From Mariniphaga sp. (lineage in GTDB: Bacteria; Bacteroidota; Bacteroidia; Bacteroidales; Prolixibacteraceae), in assembly GCA_024636975.1 (NCBI GenBank), contig JAGXGA010000050.1, positions 1 to 64,000 on the forward strand: 64,000 nt of DNA. The letters are read 5' to 3'. The notes below the pieces were generated by a model, which worked only from the letters and a program-made list of their open reading frames with translations, did not search any database and was not told the DNA's origin. This document shows positions 1-9,067 of the stretch, piece after piece. Position 1 is the first letter of the stretch, and every line of letters begins with the position of its first letter. A program made the translations under genes and the position numbers.

Positions 1-72
1 AGGTCTAATGTTTGTTGGTTCGTTTCAAAATTATTTTTTATCATTGTAAAAGGGATGTTTGTTCTTGTACAC

Positions 73-105
73 CCTAAAAATACTGATACTTCAGCTATTT
101 TTAGG
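73..105. other. Stem-loop near left edge
   Basis: Nine-base arms CCTAAAAAT (73-81) and ATTTTTAGG (97-105) are complementary, with an inner CTGA/TCAG stem in the loop. It lies just past the stop of the minus-strand gene ending at 139. On that strand no T-run follows the stem, so it is not a canonical terminator. Seen directly; role unknown. Nothing else is visible in positions 1-138. Confidence 0.4.
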
Positions 106-138
106 TAACAAACTCCCTTTTTTTATGAATAATAGAGG

Positions 139-1335
139 CTAGAATGCTGATACAAAGCCAAAGCTTAATCTGTTGTGATTTTTGTCTTCATTGGTAAAGT
201 CGAGAGTATATTCGGTTGCCAGCCTTACATTTCTTCTTAATAAATAACCGGCATGAAATGTTACCGATTGATAATTTGCAGGCGTATAATCCGAATCAAC
301 CCAGTTAAACAGTCCGAGCAGGTACCAGTTGCTTTGTTCTCCGCGCGGCCTGAAAATAAGTTCTGCCATAGCTCCTGCAGTTATTACATCACTCATTGAT
401 ACGGGGTCTGTCATTTCAGGATATATCACCGAATCATCCCTTCGCAGATATTGTGCATTGAGGGTCCACTTATCATTTGGAGTGAATGTGATATCCGGCC
501 CCCACATAAATATGGAATTGGTTCTGCCTAACACTGAAGAATGGATTATGTCCTCCTTCCCGGTATAAACGAATGCCCCAACTGTAAGAATGTCACCAAA
601 ACCCTGTGAAACCTTTCCAAATACATTTTTGTATTTATCGTTGTCAAAAACCCTGCGTTGGGCTTCACCAATACCATTTCCGTTTACAACTTCAAGCGTA
701 ATGCCGGTTCCCGTGGGCAACCCAAGGGTTACCATTAGTCCTTTATCGTATGTTAAATCAACACCGGATGTGCCTATTTGCGAAGTATACAATACATAAT
801 CCTCGAGCGAAAGGCGGAGTTCCCTTTTAAAAAGCGGATCGGAAACCTGGAACTGGCCCAGATAAATGTCAAGGTCAATGCCAAACAGGTCGTTGTACAT
901 TAAAAAAGCATCTTCAACTCCGGCAACTTCGCCCCGTTCGCTAAAATAAAAATAGAAATAGTAAGAAATGCGTTCCGACAGTTCACCGCCTGATAAAAAT
1001 TTGACTATGTATGGGGAAGCAAAGTCAATCCGTTCACTGTTGTCGAAGTTATAGGTTGCAAAACCATCAAGCCTTACAGCTATAGGAAGTTCCCTGAGAA
1101 GGGATAATTTATCGTCACCGGTATCCATAAAGTAACGAGGTGACTGTTCCTCTTCAAGCCTGAACCCGTTTCCGGCAAATTCATCGCCATAGGGTTTAAG
1201 AGCTGGAGCGGCAGGCGCATGGCAGGTGGTGCAGCTAAGCCGGTACTTTCGGGCGAAGGCAGGTATGGCAAAAGTTTTTTCAGCTACAAAAAATGCAAAT
1301 AATATAAACAATAGTGGAAAGTATAATTTTTTCAT
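139..1335 (-). CDS. Outer-membrane beta-barrel with N-terminal monohaem motif
   Basis: 398 residues. A signal peptide (about residues 1-23) is followed by a c-type haem motif CTTCH at residues 35-39 inside the segment FARKYRLSCTTCH. The rest is an alternating polar/aromatic sequence ending in phenylalanine, as in Bacteroidota outer-membrane barrels. The FARKY-x3-CxxCH leader followed by a barrel is a family I recognise next to multihaem cytochromes in respiratory bacteria. It starts 18 bp after the pentahaem cytochrome gene on the same strand, so the two are probably one operon. A role as the outer-membrane end of an electron conduit, or as a porin with a structural haem, is inference. Haem attachment would need the CcsBA-type machinery encoded at 5.7-8.8 kb. 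Confidence 0.7.
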   Translation of the reverse strand: MKKLYFPLLFILFAFFVAEKTFAIPAFARKYRLSCTTCHAPAAPALKPYGDEFAGNGFRLEEEQSPRYFMDTGDDKLSLLRELPIAVRLDGFATYNFDNSERIDFASPYIVKFLSGGELSERISYYFYFYFSERGEVAGVEDAFLMYNDLFGIDLDIYLGQFQVSDPLFKRELRLSLEDYVLYTSQIGTSGVDLTYDKGLMVTLGLPTGTGITLEVVNGNGIGEAQRRVFDNDKYKNVFGKVSQGFGDILTVGAFVYTGKEDIIHSSVLGRTNSIFMWGPDITFTPNDKWTLNAQYLRRDDSVIYPEMTDPVSMSDVITAGAMAELIFRPRGEQSNWYLLGLFNWVDSDYTPANYQSVTFHAGYLLRRNVRLATEYTLDFTNEDKNHNRLSFGFVSAF

Positions 1336-1353
1336 AAAGCCGGTTTTTATTAT

Positions 1354-2718
1354 TTATGGATAAACAGTAATTTCAGTTGAATGGCTGTTGACCTCAAGGG
1401 CAGCGAACTCTTCCTCAGGGACTTCCAAATATTCCCCAACCGGTTTTACCAGCAGCCTGTAATACAAGGTAGCCTTAACCTTCAGCTGGCCAGGTTCTGT
1501 TTCCCATGGAAGTTCAAATGTATAGGTTTCGGTTTTCGTTTCACGTGGTCCTATGCGGTAATCAACACCCAGAGAAGCTGTGTTCCATTGCATGATGGTC
1601 ATACGTCCCTGTGGGTCGAAATAGGGCATTCTGAAGATCCTGTCCCCGATCGGCACTTCCTCCCGTCTTACTCCTTCAAAGTTATCAATTCCAAGTGGTA
1701 CGCCCATGTCCTGGTAGGCCAGCACATCACTTGCTATGGTATATTCCTCACCTTCAAAGCCTTTTTTGTCAACAGGCAGATGGTATACATTTCCTTTTTC
1801 ATCTTCAGCCTCTACATGCAGCCACACAATCCTGTCTTCAACGGAACCTGTCGGGAATTTATGGCCGGTTTTCTGATTAAATAGTGTTACGGTAAATACG
1901 ACAGGCTCACCTGGCACAGATTCTCTTATATCGGGCTGGATACGCAGTTCAATGGTACCCCTGACTTTGCCCGGATCGTGGGCACCGTTAAATAAATGCA
2001 TTTTTGCATTGGGATATACCGCACCCATTTTGGCAGTTGCCATTTCTGTTGACGGCATGTGGCAATCCTGGCAAAGTACACCTTCCGATGCATATGGACC
2101 TTGTTCCCATTCAAGTTGAGTGGATTTCACCCAAATGCCAAATGGACTTTTTTCATTATGACAGCTGCCGCAGATTTTGGTATCGCTGAAAAGATCGGTT
2201 TCCACTATTTTATGGTCGGGTGATTCTGTATCTCCTTTACGGGAACTGTATTTTGTTGTTCCCGGCTCAATAACCCAGTTAAAGTTGTAGGCGGTGTCAC
2301 CTTCAATGCCTTTTATCAGATGACATACCTCACATGAAACCGATTCATTGGCACGCGAATTCTCTGAAGGAAGCGGAGGAGGTACATCCCCTGCAAGGTA
2401 TGCCATGGGTGTATGACATCCATTGCAGCCTTCGTGAACCCCTTTCATGGCAGGGTCAGCCTCTGAATGGGGAACGGCAAGTTTAAAGTATTCAATCTCA
2501 TCCCATTCATGCGTGTATGCCTGTGACATCATGGCCTGGCTCCATTGCTGGTAAAACTGGTTGTGGCACTGCCGGCAATATTCAGGTTTCTGGAAATCTT
2601 TGTATTTGAATGCTCCTTTTTTGTTGCCTTCTTCCTGCAAAGGCAGCTTGAAACTGAAGACTGCTATAAGCAATATAATTACTGAACCCAATAAAAAAAA
2701 CGGAAATAGTTTTTTCAT
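1354..2718 (-). CDS. Pentahaem cytochrome c
   Basis: 454 residues. Residues about 4-23 form a hydrophobic signal or anchor. Five CxxCH motifs lie in the first half: CRQCH at 48, CNGCH at 98, CEVCH at 129, CGSCH at 183 and CQDCH at 216. This spacing resembles the cytochrome c554/NrfB-like multihaem families. Residues about 245-454 carry no haem motif and look like beta-sandwich material (many V/T/E strands), possibly a docking module. It is the first gene of a two-gene minus-strand operon with the haem-tagged barrel. Periplasmic electron transfer is well supported by the motifs; the donor and acceptor cannot be told from sequence. The start is taken at MKKLF, which gives a normal signal peptide. 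Confidence 0.85.
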   Translation of the reverse strand: MKKLFPFFLLGSVIILLIAVFSFKLPLQEEGNKKGAFKYKDFQKPEYCRQCHNQFYQQWSQAMMSQAYTHEWDEIEYFKLAVPHSEADPAMKGVHEGCNGCHTPMAYLAGDVPPPLPSENSRANESVSCEVCHLIKGIEGDTAYNFNWVIEPGTTKYSSRKGDTESPDHKIVETDLFSDTKICGSCHNEKSPFGIWVKSTQLEWEQGPYASEGVLCQDCHMPSTEMATAKMGAVYPNAKMHLFNGAHDPGKVRGTIELRIQPDIRESVPGEPVVFTVTLFNQKTGHKFPTGSVEDRIVWLHVEAEDEKGNVYHLPVDKKGFEGEEYTIASDVLAYQDMGVPLGIDNFEGVRREEVPIGDRIFRMPYFDPQGRMTIMQWNTASLGVDYRIGPRETKTETYTFELPWETEPGQLKVKATLYYRLLVKPVGEYLEVPEEEFAALEVNSHSTEITVYP

Positions 2719-3237
2719 AATGTTACAAGGTATTCATTGATTTTGGATAAACTAATTTAGTTATAAAGTATTTAGGAACCAAAGTAATTATGGGTAAATT
2801 TTTATATTTTAATAATTTGTTATAATGTAAAATTTAATTTTTTTCTGAGATAATAAATCCATTATAAAGCATTAATATCGAACAAAAAAAGGAGAGAAAG
2901 CAAATTTTTTAAACATGCGTTTGAAAATTAAAATATAATTATTAGTTTTATCCCTTACAAACCTTTAACAAAACCATTTTGTATGAATATAGAATAAAAT
3001 CAATGTATCTCAATTAAAACCAAGGACATAAGTCATCGATCCGGCTTTACGGAAAATAACATGTGTTACCTATCTGAAATACCCTGGTATTGTAACGGAT
3101 AGCTGTTTCACATAATTCCAAATATTTTTTTTGTTTCCCTGGAAATTTATACTGTCAGCATCATTTGAAAGATGCAACTGAAATGTATATAGAAATATTA
3201 CGTAAGACACAAAACCAATCATTAAAAAGGAGGTCAA
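2719..3237. other. Gene-free divergent spacer
   Basis: About 520 bp of AT-rich sequence between the minus-strand cytochrome operon and the plus-strand T9SS gene. It should hold both promoters. I see no open frame worth calling and no long repeat. A small GCATC/GATGC stem at 3158-3175 is the only dyad noticed. Confidence 0.5.
3228..3233 (+). promoter_or_regulatory. Strong Shine-Dalgarno site
   Basis: AGGAGG ends four bases before the ATG at 3238. Such a full anti-SD match is uncommon in Bacteroidota, where most starts in this window lack one. It fixes the start of the downstream gene. Confidence 0.6.
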
Positions 3238-3768
3238 ATGAAAAACAAACCACTGGAAAAAACAAGAACGTTTAAGGTTAACTGGAAGGAAGCACTGCTT
3301 TTGCCAGTTATAATCTTATTATTTACAGCTGCTTCTGCACAGGAAGCCATCCCTGTTTCAGGAGGGAATGCTTCAGGTGAAGCAGGGTCATTGAGCTTTA
3401 CTGTGGGGCAGGCTGCTTATATCACTGTAACAGGAGCCGAGGGCATTGTGGCCCAGGGTGTTCAACAGCCTTACGAAATTTCTGCGGTAACCGGATCCAA
3501 TAAGGTTGCGGGTATCAGCCTTGAAGTTTCTGCTTATCCAAATCCTGCTGCTGATTATCTTATTTTAAATACCGGAGCAGCTTCATTTAAAGGAAATAAT
3601 AAACTGGAATACCGGTTGTATGATATGCACAGCAGGCTGATAAACACTGAAAAACTTATTAGCAATGAGACAATCATCGCTATGGGGCATCTTATGCCCT
3701 CAGTTTATTTTGTTAAAATCATCAACCAGGATCAGGAAATTAAATCATTTAAAATCATTAAAAAATAG
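3238..3768 (+). CDS. Small T9SS type A sorting-domain protein
   Basis: 176 residues. There is a basic N-terminus and a hydrophobic segment (about residues 18-35) that acts as signal peptide. A short domain follows, with the pattern SFTVGQAAY and VQQPYEIS typical of Bacteroidota surface proteins. Residues about 92-176 form the T9SS C-terminal sorting domain, recognisable by SAYPNPAADYLIL, the RLYDM strand, the VYFVKI strand and the terminal basic KIIKK. The protein should therefore be exported and carried across the outer membrane by the Por/T9SS system. No catalytic domain is visible. It precedes the FSMP-domain gene by 13 bp and is probably co-transcribed with it. Confidence 0.75.
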   Translation: MKNKPLEKTRTFKVNWKEALLLPVIILLFTAASAQEAIPVSGGNASGEAGSLSFTVGQAAYITVTGAEGIVAQGVQQPYEISAVTGSNKVAGISLEVSAYPNPAADYLILNTGAASFKGNNKLEYRLYDMHSRLINTEKLISNETIIAMGHLMPSVYFVKIINQDQEIKSFKIIKK

Positions 3769-3781
3769 GAGGACGTGAATT

Positions 3782-5230
3782 ATGATAAGAATATATACCT
3801 TATTGGCAACATTAATTATATCGGCGAGTACTTTTGCCCAGTCACCCCTGAAAATGAGTTATCAGGCAGTGGTAAGAAACAACAGCGGTGAGCTACTCAT
3901 AAACCAGGATGTGGGAATGAGGGTCAGCATTTTGCAGGATTCTCCAACAGGTACTGAAGTGTATAAGGAGATTTACAATCCAAATCCAAAAACCAATGCC
4001 AATGGATTGGTAAGCGTGGAAATTGGTGGAGGCATTGCATTAACCGGAGAATTCTCTGATATTGACTGGGGCAACGGTGAATATTTTATAAAAACTGAAA
4101 CCGATCCTGCCGGAGGAACCAATTATTCCATAGCAGGCATCAGCCAGCTGTTGAGTGTTCCCTATGCCCTTCATGCCAAAACAGCCGAAAGTGTTACCGG
4201 TGGCATGAGCGAAACCGATCCGGAATTCACAGCAAGTCCTGCTGCCGGAATTACTGAAGACGATTTTGTCAACATTGAAAACCTTTCCGGAGTTAACACC
4301 GGCGATCAGGATTTGAGCCATTTGTCTACAAAAGAAGCTCTGGAAGATTCGGTTAACATGCTCCGCAATGAACTATCGGGCGAAGGTGGAATCAATCTCA
4401 ATGAAACTGATCCCGTTTACCTGGAGTCGGTAGCAGCTGGTATTACAGCCGATGACACCACCCGCTGGAATAATATGTCCGGTAGCTTCACCGAAATCCA
4501 GACACTTGCTGATGTGATTGCTCAAGATAATGACGGCAATGCAGCCCAGATTAAAAATATTGCAGACCCGACCGATGCCCAGGATGCTGCTACCAAAGCT
4601 TATGTCGATAAGCTGAAGTTAATGATCCTTGACTTAGAGGCAGGCATTGGCTTAACCGACGAACGCGATGGTAATCAGTATAATTTAGTTCGTATCGGTA
4701 ACCAGTTATGGATGGCCGAAAACCTGAAGTACCTGCCTTCAGTTTCTGCAATGGCTACCGGTTCAAACACCACTGCGTATTACTATGTTTCCGGATATGA
4801 CGGTACCGATGTTACAGTGGCCAAATCGGAAGCCAATTACGATACTTATGGAGTTTTGTATAATTGGACTGCTGCCAAACTGGATGTTTGTCCTTCGGGA
4901 TGGCATTTGCCCACCGACGATGAATGGACGGAACTTACAGATTATCTGGGAGGCGCAGACGTGGCAGGAGATAAACTTAAAGCTTCAGGAACTACTTTGT
5001 GGAATGTACCCAATGACGGAGCTACAAACGAATCGGGATTTACTGCCCTGCCCGGAGGATTTCGTGAAGATACGTTTTCTGAATTGGGAAAGTTTGGCTA
5101 CTGGTGGAGCGCTAATGAAAATGTTACAGGAACCGCATGGGCGAGGCATTTAAATCACGACAGTAATAAAGTGACGCGCAATTTTGCCTTTACCAGCCTG
5201 GGTTATTCTGTCCGTTGCGTTAAAGATTAA
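3782..5230 (+). CDS. Secreted FSMP-domain (Fibrobacter major paralogous) protein
   Basis: 482 residues. There is a signal peptide (residues 1-19), a beta-rich N-terminal region with the motif SYQAVVRNNSGELL common in Bacteroidota surface proteins, and a central low-complexity region with repeated TDP/AGIT elements. The C-terminal domain (about residues 295-482) matches the Fibrobacter succinogenes major paralogous domain (TIGR02145), with QLWMAENLKYLP, CPSGWHLPTDDEW, LPGGFR and the terminal YSVRCVKD. The molecular function of the domain is not known; it is often on the cell surface and may bind substrate or matrix. The gene follows the T9SS gene by 13 bp, and a hairpin terminator lies about 60 bp downstream. 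Confidence 0.75.
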   Translation: MIRIYTLLATLIISASTFAQSPLKMSYQAVVRNNSGELLINQDVGMRVSILQDSPTGTEVYKEIYNPNPKTNANGLVSVEIGGGIALTGEFSDIDWGNGEYFIKTETDPAGGTNYSIAGISQLLSVPYALHAKTAESVTGGMSETDPEFTASPAAGITEDDFVNIENLSGVNTGDQDLSHLSTKEALEDSVNMLRNELSGEGGINLNETDPVYLESVAAGITADDTTRWNNMSGSFTEIQTLADVIAQDNDGNAAQIKNIADPTDAQDAATKAYVDKLKLMILDLEAGIGLTDERDGNQYNLVRIGNQLWMAENLKYLPSVSAMATGSNTTAYYYVSGYDGTDVTVAKSEANYDTYGVLYNWTAAKLDVCPSGWHLPTDDEWTELTDYLGGADVAGDKLKASGTTLWNVPNDGATNESGFTALPGGFREDTFSELGKFGYWWSANENVTGTAWARHLNHDSNKVTRNFAFTSLGYSVRCVKD

Positions 5231-5292
5231 ATCAATTCATTCAATTCGGTATTGAGTATTTTACTTATTGCTGACCAAGTTTACTACTCCAG

Positions 5293-5329
5293 GCCCTGGC
5301 AGGAAAATATCTTCCGCCAGGGCTTTTTT
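5293..5329 (+). terminator. Rho-independent terminator
   Basis: GCCCTGGC (5293-5300) pairs with GCCAGGGC (5316-5323), with a further GGAA/TTCC stem inside, followed by six T. It ends the 3238-5230 transcript. Confidence 0.8.
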
Positions 5330-5521
5330 CTTCACGATAATGAATGGCTGATTTATTAAGCTCCACTCCTTTGGCATCTGCTCCTGGCCTTGACACCAAC
5401 TATTTTTATATGGTCCTTTCTGGTGCAGAAAACCAAAAATTTCCGGGTTGATGTAATCATGCATGCAGATCAGAATGTCCCCGGTTTAACCACTATAGGC
5501 TTAGGATTGATACAATAAACT

Positions 5522-5626
5522 AATCTGTGAATCTGTGGCTATTTTTCCCTATTAAATCTGTGAATCCGTGACTATCATTCCTATCTAATTCTGTAAATCT
5601 GTGGCCATTCTTCACGATTCTGTCAC
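5522..5626. repeat. 33-bp tandem repeat, three and a part copies
   Basis: Copies begin at 5522, 5555, 5588 and 5617 (partial) and share the core ATCTGTGAATCTGTGGC with drift. They sit in the 450-bp spacer 5231-5682, which otherwise holds the terminator at 5293 and no gene. Similar degenerate direct repeats occur between genes in many Bacteroidota; function unknown. Confidence 0.65.
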
Positions 5627-5730
5627 AATCCAACTTTAAATAAAACACTTTCTCCTCCTTTTTTTGCATCCCCTTTTTTGCCATGTTGCCAAAATCTACT
5701 ATTTTCAGCGCATTAATTGAAACTGTACCG

Positions 5731-8700
5731 ATGAAGAAGATATATTCGTTTTTAACTTCTATGCCGTTTATGGCATTCTTGTTTTTGATATTAGCCTTTT
5801 CTATGGCCATTGCTACCTTTGTTGAAAGCAGTTACGGTACACCTGCGGCGCGTTCCCTGGTTTACAATTCCTGGTGGTTTGAATTGATATGGGTATTATT
5901 TGCACTCAATCTGCTTAACAATATTATTAGATTCCGACTGTTGAACAAACGACGTTTTACAATGGGGTTATTTCATGTGGCGTTCCTTGTAATGTTGCTG
6001 GGCGCCGCAATCACGCGGTGGTTGAGTTTTGAGGGGACTATGCACATACGTGAAAATGACAGCTCTGATTATATTCTATCATCTGAATCATATTTCTATG
6101 CAGAATTGAACGGGCAGGAAGAAGAAGAGGAAGTAAGGTTTTCGGAACTTACACCCCGGCAGTTTTCAGAAGGTTTTAAACTAAATGGTGGAAATATCAA
6201 GGTAAAAACAATAGGATTTTTTCCCCATGCCGAGCGCAAAGCCATACCTTCCGCATCTGGTGAACCTGTTCTCGATTTTGTATTTGCAGCTCCCGACAGG
6301 CAGGGAATGCAGTCGTTCACTTTCCGCCAGGGAGAGGTGCTTGAGTATCCCGGTTTTGTGGCTGGCTTCGATTCGAAACGGGAAACCCCGATAAACTTTT
6401 TTACACAAGACAATCAACTATATCTGTTGTCGGAATTTCCGATAGAAGAAACTACTATGGCAAGCCAGGAAACAACGAAGTACGCTTCCGGCGATACCAT
6501 AGCTATTCAGAAAATGTTTATTTATAATATGAATGATTTCAGGTTTCTGGTACGCGATTACCTTCCAAATGCTTCTTTTACTGCGGTAGCCAGTGCTCAT
6601 GAAACAAATGAACAGGCTGTAATGGTGCGGGTTTCAACTGATGAAACTGAACAGACCATTCCTGTATTTGGCCATGCGAGCATGGCTGCAGATACAATTG
6701 AGGTGCCCCTTGGAAGCGTTACCTTAAAACTGGCCTACGGCGCCAAACCCCGGCAACTTCCGTTTCGTTTGTATCTGAAAGATTTTCAACTTGAGCGGTA
6801 TCCCGGTTCGGAATCACCATCATCTTACGCTTCCGAAGTGGTGCTGATTGATGAGGATGAAGGTGTGGAGCGCGATGTCCGAATTTATATGAACAATACC
6901 CTTTTGTACAAAGGGTATAAATTTTTCCAGTCTTCATACGACCGCGATGAAAAGGGAACGGTGCTGTCGGTAAACTATGATCTTTGGGGTACCTGGTTAT
7001 CCTATATCAGCTACATTTTATTGGCTATTGGGTTTGCCCTATCACTCATAAATAAAAATTCTTATTTCAGGTACCTCGTGCAGCGGTTGAAAAAAAGTTC
7101 GGTAAAAGCTACTACCCTGGGGATTGTGCTGTTCGCTGTTTCATACAGCACATCGGCACAGGAGGGCTCAGGGGCCGACATTCCGGAACTGAATAATGAG
7201 GTGGTAACTGAATTTAGTGAAATTTGGGTGCAAAGCGTCGATGGTCGCATAAAGCCAATGTCATCACTTACAAGTGAAATTGTGCGTAAAGTCAGCCGAA
7301 AGTCGTCCCTTTATGGCAAACCGGCTGACGAGGTGGTACTAAGCATGATGGCTTATCCGGAAGTATGGCAAACCAAACCAATTATAAGAGTGTCGGATAA
7401 AACCGTGGCCAATGAACTGGGAATTGGTGGTAATTACATTTCCGTTCAGCAATTGTTCGATATGCAGGGAAATTACCGTATAGCCGAAAAAGTGCAGACT
7501 GCATTCGCTAAACCCGCAGCTTTTCGTAACCGGGTTGAAAAGGAATACATTTACCTCGATGAACGAGTGAGTATCAGCTTTATGGTATTTCGTGGATCGC
7601 TGTTTAACATCTTTCCCCGGGAGCAGGCGGAAGATCCCTGGTATTCACCGGGTGAAGAAGCAGCTGAATATTCCGGTGGCGATTCAATATTTATCAAGAG
7701 CGGTTTCAACTTATTGCTTCAGTCGGTTAAGCAGCAGGATAATGCCCAGGCATTGGAAGTGCTGAATGCGGTGGATGCATTTCAGCAAAACAACGGCGGT
7801 GATCTGCTTCCTTCGGAAACTCTAAAAAATGCTGAGATCCTATACAATAAAGTGAATCCTTTCGAACGGATATGGCCATTTTATCTTCTTTTTGGGTTTC
7901 TTTTACTATTCGTTTTGTTTATTAATATCTTCCGTCAAAAGCAGTTGCCATCACTTTTGAAGAAATCATTCTTTTTTACGATTATTTTTCTGTTCATTAT
8001 TCATACGGCAGGCATTATTATCCGTTGGTATATTTCAGGAAGGGCACCATGGAGCAACGGGTACGAATCGGTGGTATATGTGGCATGGGCAGCTATGCTT
8101 GCCGGTATTATTTTCGGGCGGAAATACCCTATGGTGGTGGGGACCTCAGCATTTTTGGCAGGGATCTCCCTGTTTGTTGCCCATCTGAGCTGGATGAGTC
8201 CGGAAATAACCCCCCTTGTACCCGTGTTGAAGTCTTACTGGCTCACCATTCATGTATCAATCATTACTGCAAGCTATGGGTTTTTGGGGTTAAGTTTCTT
8301 TCTTGGCATATTGGTTCTGGTACTTATGGTATTACGGAAGCAATCGAACAAACATAAGGTGAACCTGTTTATCGATCAATTGACTACTATTAACGAGATG
8401 TCGGCAACCGTGGGATTGTACTTTCTCACCATTGGTACTTTTCTTGGAGGTGTCTGGGCCAATGAAAGCTGGGGCCGTTACTGGGGATGGGATCCTAAAG
8501 AAACCTGGTCGCTCATCACAATTGTAATCTATTCATTTATTGTTCACATGCGCCTTATACCATCACTTAAGGGGGTGTATAATTATACCGTTGCTTCAGT
8601 CATTGGTTACGCTTCTGTGATAATGACCTATTTTGGGGTTAACTACTACCTTTCCGGATTGCATTCCTATGGAAAGGGAGTTGCCGACGGAGTAAACCCT

Positions 8701-8796
8701 GCTGTTCCAATAAGCTTTGCAATATTAATTGGATTAATGGTTTGGGCATACGTGAAGGATGTCAAATATGAAAGTGCGAAAGAGCAGTTAAATTAA
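5731..8796 (+). CDS. Fused CcsB-CcsA cytochrome c assembly protein (System II)
   Basis: About 1021 residues from MKKIYSF; an upstream ATG at 5683 would add 16 residues without homologous character. The N-terminal half is ResB/CcsB-like: three early membrane segments, a long periplasmic domain and a membrane helix near residue 430. A second periplasmic region then leads to the CcsA part, with about eight membrane helices and the haem-handling tryptophan-rich motif WGWDPKETW, preceded by ANESWGRYWG. The fusion exports haem and attaches it to CxxCH motifs in the periplasm. Fused CcsBA proteins are known in Bacteroidota and epsilonproteobacteria. The natural clients in this window are the pentahaem cytochrome and the haem-tagged barrel 3 kb to the left. 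Confidence 0.9.
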   Translation: MKKIYSFLTSMPFMAFLFLILAFSMAIATFVESSYGTPAARSLVYNSWWFELIWVLFALNLLNNIIRFRLLNKRRFTMGLFHVAFLVMLLGAAITRWLSFEGTMHIRENDSSDYILSSESYFYAELNGQEEEEEVRFSELTPRQFSEGFKLNGGNIKVKTIGFFPHAERKAIPSASGEPVLDFVFAAPDRQGMQSFTFRQGEVLEYPGFVAGFDSKRETPINFFTQDNQLYLLSEFPIEETTMASQETTKYASGDTIAIQKMFIYNMNDFRFLVRDYLPNASFTAVASAHETNEQAVMVRVSTDETEQTIPVFGHASMAADTIEVPLGSVTLKLAYGAKPRQLPFRLYLKDFQLERYPGSESPSSYASEVVLIDEDEGVERDVRIYMNNTLLYKGYKFFQSSYDRDEKGTVLSVNYDLWGTWLSYISYILLAIGFALSLINKNSYFRYLVQRLKKSSVKATTLGIVLFAVSYSTSAQEGSGADIPELNNEVVTEFSEIWVQSVDGRIKPMSSLTSEIVRKVSRKSSLYGKPADEVVLSMMAYPEVWQTKPIIRVSDKTVANELGIGGNYISVQQLFDMQGNYRIAEKVQTAFAKPAAFRNRVEKEYIYLDERVSISFMVFRGSLFNIFPREQAEDPWYSPGEEAAEYSGGDSIFIKSGFNLLLQSVKQQDNAQALEVLNAVDAFQQNNGGDLLPSETLKNAEILYNKVNPFERIWPFYLLFGFLLLFVLFINIFRQKQLPSLLKKSFFFTIIFLFIIHTAGIIIRWYISGRAPWSNGYESVVYVAWAAMLAGIIFGRKYPMVVGTSAFLAGISLFVAHLSWMSPEITPLVPVLKSYWLTIHVSIITASYGFLGLSFFLGILVLVLMVLRKQSNKHKVNLFIDQLTTINEMSATVGLYFLTIGTFLGGVWANESWGRYWGWDPKETWSLITIVIYSFIVHMRLIPSLKGVYNYTVASVIGYASVIMTYFGVNYYLSGLHSYGKGVADGVNPAVPISFAILIGLMVWAYVKDVKYESAKEQLN

Positions 8797-9036
8797 AAAA
8801 CTGACCTTTACTGGAATCTAATTCCTGCCTGATCATTTGTACCGAAATTGGGGCATGATTTGCAGTTAAATTACATGTATAAATTTCTAAATTTTAGAAT
8901 CTATTATTCTTTTAGTCGATAATTTTTATATTATTATTCTAATAATCAGTTTATTGCAATTGTTTTGATTTAATCTAAATAGTAAGATTATTCTAAATTC
9001 CTATTTCATTCGGAATTCTGTGACACCTCAAAAGCC

Positions 9037-9044
9037 TATATTTG
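9037..9044 (+). promoter_or_regulatory. Candidate -7 promoter box (TAnnTTTG)
   Basis: TATATTTG matches the Bacteroidota sigma-ABfr -7 consensus and lies 23 bp before the acyl-CoA ligase start. The expected upstream TTTG box is not clear. The rest of spacer 8797-9067 shows nothing else. Confidence 0.4.
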
Positions 9045-9067
9045 ACGGTTTCTAAAATGGATCAAAA

